The position numbers and the translations under genes are program-made. Positions 1 to 5,116 of a DNA stretch of 7,547 bases are shown here, piece after piece (position 1 is the stretch's first letter; the number at the start of each line of letters is the position of its first letter). Source of the DNA: a bacterium (GTDB lineage Bacteria; Cyanobacteriota; Sericytochromatia; S15B-MN24; VGJW01); contig JAJYIO010000109.1 in the NCBI GenBank assembly GCA_021790035.1, positions 1 to 7,547 of the forward strand. Direction: 5' to 3'. The notes under the pieces were generated by a model that made no database searches, was not told the origin of the DNA, and was given only the letters and a program-made list of their open reading frames with translations.

Positions 1-813
1 GCGGGCGCGCGAGCCGTGGAGAGCGTGAGCTGGATTCCGGCCGATCGGCTGGAGATCTCGGGCCCGGCCGCCAGAGATCGTAAGGCTGGCGCCAAGACGA
101 TTTCCGATCTCCTCCCGATCCAGAAGGGCGTCTACCGGGTGGTCCTCGATTACACGAACTCGGCTTCCAATCATCTGTACCTCGTGGACACGCGGGACGA
201 TCGCGTGACCGCCCGCTACGTGTCGAATGGCGGCAAGCAGCAGATGACGGACGGGACGCACTGGACCATCGACTTCGAGGTCCACCGCCCGACGTGGTCG
301 CCGACGCCCGACGAGCTAGCCGAGAACCCGGGCTTCAAGCCCAATGGTCCGGGGCCGTCTGATTCGATGGGGGTGATCAAGCTCCACATGGATGGCGCCG
401 AGTACATCCACGGGATCGAGGATGCCCGCATCGTCGGAGGAATCGTCGAGCCTTTGACCAGCAGCCTGGATGCCCTGGGGAGTGCGCACTCGCACGGCTG
501 CTGGAACATGAGCAACCCGAACGTGGTCGAGCTGGCCGAGCGGTTCGGGATCGGACCGGGGACCCAGGTCACGATCTTGCGGCCGCAGAACCCGGCCGAT
601 GAGAAGACCGCCAAGGCGCTCGCGAAGGACATGGCCTCGCAGGGATTGGGCGATCGGCGGCTCTCCGCCGGCCTCAGCCTCCTCGAGGCGGATTACCGGG
701 GCGCCCACAAGTACCTCTCGACCACTTCGTACAAGACCCGGAACGGGCAGGTGCAGCCCCCCGACGCCTGGTATCTCAAGCTCTGGGAAAGGCGGCGAGC
801 CCTCGGCGCCTGA
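1..813 (+). CDS. L,D-transpeptidase (YkuD domain), 5'-partial
   Basis: Likely periplasmic cysteine transpeptidase that forms 3-3 peptidoglycan cross-links or attaches proteins to peptidoglycan. The reading frame is open to the window edge. The first in-window start (GTG at 16) lies in mid-protein sequence with no signal peptide, so the true start and export signal are probably upstream. Counting from the codon at 16, residues 38-62 look like the domain's first strands (VYRVVLDYTNSASNHLYLVD). PTWSPTP (92-98) matches the family's typical PxWxP segment. YIHG supplies the conserved His (132), and SHGC (159-162) supplies the catalytic Cys162, followed by WNMSNPNVVELAE and a GTQVTIL strand. These are the signature H...SHGC elements of YkuD domains. 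The usual SHGC(I/V)R is SHGCWN here, so the common Arg is missing. About 75 residues after the domain (190-265) are charged and unassigned. It converges on the LPP20-like gene, separated by repeats. The family call is firm; the exact cross-linking role is inferred. Confidence 0.85.
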   Translation, partial: AGARAVESVSWIPADRLEISGPAARDRKAGAKTISDLLPIQKGVYRVVLDYTNSASNHLYLVDTRDDRVTARYVSNGGKQQMTDGTHWTIDFEVHRPTWSPTPDELAENPGFKPNGPGPSDSMGVIKLHMDGAEYIHGIEDARIVGGIVEPLTSSLDALGSAHSHGCWNMSNPNVVELAERFGIGPGTQVTILRPQNPADEKTAKALAKDMASQGLGDRRLSAGLSLLEADYRGAHKYLSTTSYKTRNGQVQPPDAWYLKLWERRRALGA

Positions 814-821
814 CCGAGGCC

Positions 822-888
822 GGGAACCGGCGGGTTCCCTCGAGTCACTGCCCGTGCGAAGCACGGGAGGATCGACGATCTGGTCTAG
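822..888 (+). repeat. Partial copy A of dispersed palindromic repeat
   Basis: These 67 bp match 990-1056 with only two differences, both transitions (881 and 884). The copy carries the right-hand part of the repeat: GGGAACC/GGTTCCC arms (822-828, 833-839), a 7 bp perfect hairpin CCCGTGC-GAA-GCACGGG (851-867), the small inverted repeat GATCG-A-CGATC (870-880) and a terminal CTAG. It begins 8 bases after the transpeptidase stop codon. The left palindrome arm is shorter here than in the other copies, because extra bases interrupt it at 819-821. With copy B it forms an incomplete tandem array of period 168 bp. Confidence 0.9.
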
Positions 889-1056
889 CGCCGCCAGCCG
901 TGTCGCGGACGGCAACCATCGAAGTGGAATCCTGGCCATCTGCGGAGCCAAGCTACGTAGCCGCTTGCCCTCAGCCGGAGAGAGTTCGAGGGAACCGGCG
1001 GGTTCCCTCGAGTCACTGCCCGTGCGAAGCACGGGAGGATCGACGATCCGGCCTAG
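889..1056 (+). repeat. Full copy B of dispersed palindromic repeat
   Basis: A complete 168 bp unit. In order it holds a 5 bp stem GCCGT/ACGGC (897-913), the perfect 10 bp palindrome GCTACGTAGC (952-961), a 10 bp perfect hairpin CGAGGGAACC/GGTTCCCTCG with a 4-base loop (987-1010), a 7 bp hairpin CCCGTGC-GAA-GCACGGG (1019-1035), GATCG-A-CGATC (1038-1048) and a closing CTAG. Its left 101 bp align with copy C (4862 onward) at roughly 80% by eye, and its right 67 bp are nearly identical to copy A. It lies between two converging genes, and its last bases contain the stop codon of the minus-strand gene. There is no transposase and no obvious target duplication. A REP/MITE-like non-coding repeat is the best description. 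Confidence 0.9.
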
Positions 1057-1991
1057 AGGATGATGACCACCGAGACGCCGCCCTTGGCCCAGGCTTGCTT
1101 GAGCTGCTGGAGGCCGGCGTCCGAGACCAGGAGGTCCGAGTGCGTGCTCCCCGCGCACCGCTCGACCGTGAGCCTGAGCGTGTGAGTGCCGGCGATGTCG
1201 ACAGCTCCACCCATCGTGTGCACGTATGCGACCGGAGGCCGGCTGGCCAGGCCCTGGCCGTCGATCGAGCGGATGGACGGAGCCAGGGCGGGCTGAGCCC
1301 CGGTGTTGCGAGCATCGAGGATGATCCCGGTATAGGGCGATCCCCCGACCGGAACGGAAGAACTCGCGTCTGCGGCGAACACGATCGGGGACGGTTCGTC
1401 GTGGAGCACGGCTCCCGCCAGACCGTCCTGACCGAACAGGGGCATCTGGACCGTGACCTCGACCGAGCCGTCCGGGAGGACGTGGGTGTCGGTGGTCTGG
1501 GCCTGGGCGATGCGCTCGTTCACCGCGGCGCGGATGTCGTCGTCGGAGACGGCGAGATCGTCGACGGTGGCATCGCCGTTGACGCGGATCCGGTCGACGA
1601 TGTCGGAAAGTTCTCGCATGGCGTCGTCCAGGGCGTATGCCTGGGCGACCTTCCGCCGGACGAGCAGGGCCCCGCGGTCGGGCGAGACGCCGATGCCCAT
1701 CACGGTGATCACGCGCTTGGTCCAGTTGATGGTGTCGGTGAACGGGGACTCGCTCCCGACCGACGGCGTGGTTCCTGCCAGCTCTACCAGTGCATCCGAG
1801 GGAGTATCGAGCGCACCGGAGATGCCTCCGGATCGGTGGGAAGCCGGGCGGGCAGGCGCCTTGCCGCGCGATACCGTGTGCTTGAGCGCGGGCCGGGTGT
1901 GGTGGGGGAGCCGCCGTGCCGCCGCAGAGCCCGCGGGAAGGGCGCAAATCGTCATGGCCAGCAGGGCCAGGCCAAAAGTGCGAGAGAGCAT
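1053..1991 (-). CDS. Secreted LPP20-like protein
   Basis: Encodes 312 residues. Residues 1-25 (MLSRTFGLALLAMTICALPA...) are a convincing Sec signal peptide with an AAA-type cleavage region. No proper lipobox surrounds the only nearby Cys, so it is more likely soluble periplasmic or surface than lipidated. Residues 26-88 are a basic, then Pro/Ser/Thr/Gly-rich linker. Residues 89-186 resemble the LPP20 domain: ITVMGIGVSP, then VRRKVAQAYALDDAMRELSDIV, RVNGDATVDDL, and DGSVEVTVQMPLFG. Residues 219-240 (SPYTGIILDARNTGAQPAL) match the YTGLxxDARGLGxxPAL block often found after LPP20-like domains. A C-terminal VSDAGLQQLKQA...VSVVIIL segment closes the domain. Family members are of unknown biochemical role; some are outer-membrane or flagellum-associated. 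The TAG stop lies within repeat copy B. The start is chosen because the signal peptide begins there. Family assignment is from recalled motifs, not a search. Confidence 0.75.
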   Translation of the reverse strand: MLSRTFGLALLAMTICALPAGSAAARRLPHHTRPALKHTVSRGKAPARPASHRSGGISGALDTPSDALVELAGTTPSVGSESPFTDTINWTKRVITVMGIGVSPDRGALLVRRKVAQAYALDDAMRELSDIVDRIRVNGDATVDDLAVSDDDIRAAVNERIAQAQTTDTHVLPDGSVEVTVQMPLFGQDGLAGAVLHDEPSPIVFAADASSSVPVGGSPYTGIILDARNTGAQPALAPSIRSIDGQGLASRPPVAYVHTMGGAVDIAGTHTLRLTVERCAGSTHSDLLVSDAGLQQLKQAWAKGGVSVVIIL

Positions 1992-2005
1992 TCCCTGTTA
2001 TACCA
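1992..2005 (-). promoter_or_regulatory. Extended -10 promoter for the LPP20-like gene, probably leaderless
   Basis: On the minus strand TGGTATAAC (plus positions 1997-2005) is a TGn-extended -10 element. Its last base is only 5 bases from the ATG at 1991, so transcription would start at or next to the start codon. I see no matching -35, which extended -10 promoters can lack. A GGGA directly abuts the ATG and is too close to be a normal ribosome binding site. Confidence 0.5.
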
Positions 2006-2070
2006 TTGACGGACTTGCCGCGCGGGGAACCGCCGGGGCCGGCCCGCCGCGGCCTTCATCCCTTCGGTCT

Positions 2071-2084
2071 GGAGATATGCATTG
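2071..2084 (+). promoter_or_regulatory. Ribosome binding site and TTG start of the RidA gene
   Basis: GGAG at 2071-2074 lies 7 bases before TTG at 2082, which fixes the start of the RidA-family gene at an uncommon start codon. An out-of-frame ATG CAT TGA minimal frame (2077-2085) sits between them, and its stop codon overlaps the TTG. A TTGACG hexamer at 2006-2011 could be a -35, but no good -10 follows at the right distance. Confidence 0.6.
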
Positions 2085-2552
2085 AAAACGAACACCGCTG
2101 CAACGCGACTCGAGGAACTCGGACTCGAGCTCCCCGCCCCCACCGCCGCTGTCGCCAACTACCTGCCGTTTGTCCTCGAGGATGGCTGGATCTATGTTTC
2201 TGGACAGCTTCCGCTGGTCGAGGGCCAGTTGACCTGCCGCGGACTGGTCGGGGCCGACGTGACGATCGAGGAGGCCTACCAGGCGGCGCGGCGATGCGCG
2301 CTGCAGGCGCTCGCTTTGATCGGCCAGGCAGCAGGGAACCTGGACAACGTGCGGATCGTCCGGGTCGGGGGCTTCGTGGCCTCGGCGCCTGGATTCTTCG
2401 ATCAGCCCAAGGTGATCAACGGCGCCAGCGACCTCTTCGTCGAGATCCTCGGTGACCTGGGAAAGCATGCGCGCGCCGCCGTCGGGGTGGCCGGCCTGCC
2501 GCTCGGAGCTGCCGTCGAGGTCGAGGTCCTGGCCCGGGTGCTCGACGATTAG
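2082..2552 (+). CDS. RidA (YjgF/YER057c/UK114) family protein
   Basis: A 156-residue soluble protein of the Rid family. Archetypes hydrolyse reactive enamine/imine intermediates made by PLP enzymes; many paralogues act otherwise. Conserved features include IYVSGQLPL (37-45), GLVGADVTIEEAYQAARRCALQAL (54-77), NLDNVRIVRVGGFVASAPGFFDQPKVINGASDL (86-118) and GKHARAAVGVAGLPLGAAVEVEVLARV (127-153). Arg131 in HARAAVG aligns with the substrate-carboxylate-binding Arg of E. coli RidA, and the VEVE glutamates occupy the usual C-terminal position. The length and the NGASDL...HARAAVG pattern fit the longer 'UK114-like 1' subgroup better than classic RidA, so enamine deaminase activity is plausible but not assured. 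The start is TTG 2082, supported by GGAG 7 bases upstream. The LIM-peptidase frame overlaps or abuts its 3' end, so the two are probably one transcript. Confidence 0.9.
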   Translation: MKTNTAATRLEELGLELPAPTAAVANYLPFVLEDGWIYVSGQLPLVEGQLTCRGLVGADVTIEEAYQAARRCALQALALIGQAAGNLDNVRIVRVGGFVASAPGFFDQPKVINGASDLFVEILGDLGKHARAAVGVAGLPLGAAVEVEVLARVLDD

Positions 2553-3588
2553 GTGCGCGGGCTGCGGGCGGGAGATCGAGGGGCGCTTCCTCCGCGCCGG
2601 GGCCGCGGCCTACCACCCGGGGTGCCTGCGTTGCTGTCAGTGTGGCCAGGCGCTGTCACGCTACCTCGAACACCGGGGCAAGATGTACTGTCAGCGATGC
2701 TACGCGGAGAGCGTCGCGCCCCGGTGCGCGGTTTGCGAGCGACCGATCACCGGCAAGTACTTCCAGCATGAGGGACGTCCGGTCCACGACGTCTGCTACC
2801 TCAAGCACGTGGCCGAGAAGTGCGCCATCTGCGGTGGGGGCCTCGCCGGCAGGATCGTGACCGACGCCTGGGGGAACCGGTTCCACGAAGCGCACCTGCG
2901 CCAGTTCCCCCCGTGCGATTCCTGCGGGCGGTCGACCGCGCCGACGATCGGGCAAGGCGGCGCGAGACTCGCGGATGGTCGGACGCTCTGCTCGGTTTGC
3001 CTGTCCACGGCGGTGCGGAGTGAATCCGACGCCCGCTCTCGCTACGAGGCGGTCCGTCGCCAGATGGCGACCTGGGGGATGGAGATCGCCCCGGACATCC
3101 CGCTCAAGCTCGTGGGGCGACCCGAACTGGCCGGGCGTCTGGCGAAGACGGGCCACAAGATGGCTCGCGGAACGTTCGGCTTCACGCACATGGAGACCCG
3201 CTATCAGGTCGACATGGGGCGCATCATCCCTCGCCACGAGATCACCGATCAGAACGCCTGCATCTTCATCCTGCACAGCCTGCCCGCCGACCTGTTCGAG
3301 GGGGCTTGCGCGCACGAACTCGGGCACGCCTGGGCCTTCCTGTCCGGCTGCCCGCGGCACCAGCCACAGCTGGCCGAAGGTTCCTGCAACTATTTCCGGT
3401 GGCGCCTTCACGAGGAAAAGGGCACGCCGGACGCCCGGGCTCATATGCAGACGATGCTCGAGGATCCCGATCCCTTCTACGGCCAGGGATTCCGGCGGGC
3501 CAAGAAGTACGTGGACCGGAACGGCTTCGATGCCCTGCTCGAGCTGTTGCGGCGATCGGGCGACTTTCCGCTCTTCTCGTTCATCTAG
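2467..3588 (+). CDS. LIM-domain, DA1-like zinc metallopeptidase
   Basis: Given here from the nearest in-frame ATG (373 residues), but recognisable sequence begins only at about 2548-2554, directly at the RidA stop. Numbered from 2467, a full LIM domain has Cys30, Cys33, His50, Cys53, Cys56, Cys59, Cys75 and Cys78. A second module has Cys87, Cys90, His107 and Cys110. A third has Cys119, Cys122, His140 and His143, followed by CxxC pairs at 150/153 and 175/178. The C-terminal half has CAHELGHAW with the zincin motif HELGH (283-287) and a candidate third ligand Glu304 in LAEGSCNYF, 16 residues after the second His. The order LIM, LIM-like, then HExxH peptidase is that of the plant DA1 family (ubiquitin-activated growth-regulating peptidases), though the substrate here is unknown. 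There is no signal peptide or membrane segment, so it is likely cytoplasmic. A candidate hairpin follows it. The family call is good; the start codon is uncertain. Confidence 0.8.
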   Translation: MRAPPSGWPACRSELPSRSRSWPGCSTIRCAGCGREIEGRFLRAGAAAYHPGCLRCCQCGQALSRYLEHRGKMYCQRCYAESVAPRCAVCERPITGKYFQHEGRPVHDVCYLKHVAEKCAICGGGLAGRIVTDAWGNRFHEAHLRQFPPCDSCGRSTAPTIGQGGARLADGRTLCSVCLSTAVRSESDARSRYEAVRRQMATWGMEIAPDIPLKLVGRPELAGRLAKTGHKMARGTFGFTHMETRYQVDMGRIIPRHEITDQNACIFILHSLPADLFEGACAHELGHAWAFLSGCPRHQPQLAEGSCNYFRWRLHEEKGTPDARAHMQTMLEDPDPFYGQGFRRAKKYVDRNGFDALLELLRRSGDFPLFSFI

Positions 3589-3619
3589 AATTCTGGCGAC
3601 CCGAAGAGGGGATCGAAAA

Positions 3620-3643
3620 GGGCCCGGTCTTGCGGCCGGGCCC
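3620..3643 (+). terminator. Strong hairpin after the LIM-peptidase gene
   Basis: GGGCCCGG (3620-3627) pairs perfectly with CCGGGCCC (3636-3643). The stem can extend by a G-U and a C-G pair to a TTGC tetraloop. It starts 31 bases after the stop codon. No T-run follows on the plus strand; read on the minus strand, four T residues follow it. It is therefore a possible but atypical terminator, or an RNA-stability or attenuation element in the leader of the next gene. Confidence 0.45.
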
Positions 3644-3792
3644 AGAAGTCGGAGGAGGGAATGATATGAACTAGGTCTATAAGCTAGAGTGGCCAGGAGG
3701 CGGAGGGGATCGAACTGCGTTTGCCGGATCTCGTCCACCTGCATTTGGGACGGGCGGACCTCGGCAAAGGTTTCAGGGAGAACTCGATTTCG
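3644..3792 (+). promoter_or_regulatory. Structured leader upstream of acuI
   Basis: A non-coding stretch of about 150 bp. It contains a strong Shine-Dalgarno-like GGAGGAGGG (3651-3659), followed only by abortive ATG ATA TGA and ATG AAC TAG frames. Next come a tRNA-3'-end-like block (3690-3714) and a possible two-tier stem: TTTGCCG (3720-3726) with CGGCAAA (3762-3768), enclosing CGTCC (3732-3736) with GGACG (3748-3752). TATAAG at 3678-3683 could be a -10, but no -35 is visible. The acuI frame is open back to 3688, so some of this could code for an N-terminal extension from TTG 3721, which I consider less likely. Confidence 0.35.
3690..3714 (-). other. tRNA-Ser-3'-end-like fragment
   Basis: Read on the minus strand this is TTCGATCCCCTCCGCCTCC followed by TGGCCA. 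It resembles the T-loop, 3' T-stem, 3' acceptor arm and CCA end of bacterial tRNA-Ser. The bases before it do not pair as a T-stem, and no GGAGGCG 5' acceptor strand lies in the next few hundred bases, so no intact tRNA exists here. It could be a remnant, an old attachment site, or chance. Confidence 0.3.
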
Positions 3793-4836
3793 ATGGACGA
3801 AAAGTTGACGACCCAGGCTGGCGGCACGGCGGCAGTGGATGGCACCACGAAGTTCCCGGCCATATACGCCTATCAGGCCGACGGGGCTTATCGAGTCGAA
3901 CGGCGCGAGATGAATCTCGCAGAGCTGCCCGATGCCGACGTCCTGGTCGACGTCGCATACTCGTCGCTGAACTACAAGGACGGCCTGGCGGTCACCGGCT
4001 TGGGGAAGATCGTGCGAAAGTTCCCGATGGTGCTGGGGATCGACCTCGCAGGCACGGTGGTCGAATCGCGGTCCGATCTCTTCAAGCCGGGGGATCGGGT
4101 GCTGGGGATCGGACAATCCCTCTCGGAGACTTCATGGGGCGGATACAGCGGGTATCAGCGCGTGCGGTCGGATATCCTCATCTTGGTGCCCGAGCGGTTC
4201 AGCCTGTCCGAGGCCATGGCGATCGGGACGGCCGGCTTCACGGCGATGCTGTGCGTGATGGGACTCGAACACCAGGAGGTTCGGCCCGAGTCGGGGCCGG
4301 TGGTGGTGACGGGCGCCGGCGGTGGGGTGGGTTCGTTCGCCGTGGCGCTCCTGGCTGGTCTCGGATACGAGGTCGTGGCCTCGACGGGCCGTACCGAGAT
4401 TCACGAGTACCTGCGCCAGCTCGGAGCTGCGAGCTTCGTTTCTCGCGCTGAACTCGAGGCGGCCGGCCCCGCGCTGCAATCGGCGCGCTGGGGGGGCGGC
4501 GTGGATACGGTCGGCGGGACCATCCTCGCCAGCGTCATTTCCCAGACCCGGTACGGCGGGGCGGTCGCAGCGTGCGGCATGGCGGCGAGCTCCGAGCTCC
4601 ACGTCTCGGTCTTCCCCTTCATCTTGAGGAACGTGGCGCTCCTCGGCACGAGTTCCCCGGCGCCACCGAGATCCAAGCGCCTGGCCGGCTGGGAGCGTCT
4701 CGCTCGCGACCTTCCCGCGGACGCGCTGGCTCGGATCGCCCCCCGGATCGAGCCGATGAGCCGCATCTTCGAGCTGGCCGACGAGATCGTGGCCGGGCGG
4801 ATCCAGGGGCGCGTCGTGATCGACGTCAAGTCCTGA
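3793..4836 (+). CDS. acuI: Acrylyl-CoA reductase (NADPH), YhdH/AcuI family
   Basis: A zinc-free medium-chain dehydrogenase/reductase of 347 residues that reduces acryloyl-CoA to propionyl-CoA with NADPH in the cytoplasm. It may also detoxify related 2-enoyl compounds. Collinear matches to E. coli YhdH run nearly the full length: YSSLNYKDGLAVTGLGKI, FPMVLGIDLAGTV, SWGGYSGYQRV, MAIGTAGFTAMLCVMGLE, the nucleotide-binding loop TGAGGGVGS at 173-181, LGYEVVASTGR, HEYLRQLGA, VDTVGG, YGGAVAACGMA, FPFILRNVALLG, and a C-terminal IQGRVVIDV. ATG 3793 is chosen over TTG 3721 because homology begins about 16 residues in (KFPAIYAYQ) and YhdH homologues are about 325 residues long. GGGAG at 3776-3780 is a rather distant (12 base) ribosome binding site. 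It converges on the malic enzyme gene, separated by a repeat and a terminator. Confidence 0.92.
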   Translation: MDEKLTTQAGGTAAVDGTTKFPAIYAYQADGAYRVERREMNLAELPDADVLVDVAYSSLNYKDGLAVTGLGKIVRKFPMVLGIDLAGTVVESRSDLFKPGDRVLGIGQSLSETSWGGYSGYQRVRSDILILVPERFSLSEAMAIGTAGFTAMLCVMGLEHQEVRPESGPVVVTGAGGGVGSFAVALLAGLGYEVVASTGRTEIHEYLRQLGAASFVSRAELEAAGPALQSARWGGGVDTVGGTILASVISQTRYGGAVAACGMAASSELHVSVFPFILRNVALLGTSSPAPPRSKRLAGWERLARDLPADALARIAPRIEPMSRIFELADEIVAGRIQGRVVIDVKS

Positions 4837-4861
4837 TCCGGTTGCCGGCATCCGGACACGT

Positions 4862-5019
4862 TAGCGGCGCCAGCCGTTTCGCGGACGGCATTTTTCCTGG
4901 TGGAACCTTGGCCACCTCGGAAGCCGAGCTACGTAGCAAGCTTGCCCTCAGCCGGAGAGCGTTCGAGGGAACCAGCGGGTTCCCTCGAGTCCCTGCCCGA
5001 GCTTGCGAGGGAGGATCGA
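4862..5019 (+). repeat. Copy C of dispersed palindromic repeat
   Basis: Aligns in the same orientation with 886-1044 (copy B), roughly 80% identical by eye with few indels (one base left of the main hairpin). Conserved parts are the GCCGT/ACGGC stem (4873-4889), the GCTACGTAGC palindrome (4928-4937), TTGCCCTCAGCCGGAGAG, and the 10 bp hairpin CGAGGGAACC/GGTTCCCTCG (4964-4987), whose only change is the first loop base (A for G). The most diverged block is around 4890-4899. The second hairpin, perfect in copies A and B, is altered here (CCCGAGCTTGCGAGGG), and the terminal CTAG is absent. It sits 26 bases after the acuI stop, between converging genes. Confidence 0.9.
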
Positions 5020-5034
5020 GGCATTGCCGAGAAC

Positions 5035-5078
5035 CGGGGGCTCGCCAGCCAGTGCCAGCGAGCCCCCGTGATTTTTTT
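5035..5078 (+). terminator. Intrinsic (rho-independent) terminator of acuI
   Basis: An 11 bp perfect stem, CGGGGGCTCGC (5035-5045) with GCGAGCCCCCG (5058-5068), and a 12-base loop. It is followed by TGA and a run of seven T residues (5072-5078) on the plus strand. It lies about 200 bases downstream of the acuI stop, just beyond repeat copy C. There is no A-run on the other side, so it acts mainly on plus-strand transcripts and protects the converging malic enzyme gene. Confidence 0.88.
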
Positions 5079-5116
5079 CCGCACCGCGCCAGACTTCGTT
5101 CCGCGCGGCCTGGGAG

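Noticed and set aside
840..1045. Repeat-encoded peptide with recurring REPAGS sequence on both strands
   Set aside because: The apparent peptide motif comes from translating the palindrome, which reads the same on both strands; frames differ between copies and lack start signals.
822..1056. CRISPR array
   Set aside because: The repeats are 67-168 bp with a single spacing, not short direct repeats with many unique spacers, and no cas genes are present.
316..1947. Long open minus-strand frame of 543 codons spanning the transpeptidase, the repeats and the LPP20-like gene
   Set aside because: It is Arg/Pro/Gly-rich, has no recognisable domain, crosses both repeat copies and is out of frame with two well-supported genes. 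It is a high-GC shadow.
2006..2034. Sigma-70 promoter for the RidA gene based on TTGACG
   Set aside because: No acceptable -10 hexamer occurs 16-18 bases downstream; the region there is GC-rich.
2548..2556. RidA and LIM peptidase as one fusion protein split by a frameshift
   Set aside because: RidA ends at its natural family C-terminus, so two separate proteins are the simpler reading, although a sequence error at the junction is not excluded.
3585..3595. Adjacent XbaI and EcoRI sites (TCTAGAATTC), as in a cloning linker
   Set aside because: The first site includes the natural TAG stop and no other vector sequence is present, so it is most likely chance.
3690..3790. Intact tRNA or tmRNA gene on the minus strand
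   Set aside because: No matching 5' acceptor strand, D-arm or anticodon arm can be folded; only the 3' end resembles a tRNA.
2656..4116. Long open minus-strand frame of 486 codons opposite the LIM peptidase and acuI
   Set aside because: Both opposite-strand genes have strong domain evidence; this frame has none and runs through the intergenic hairpin.
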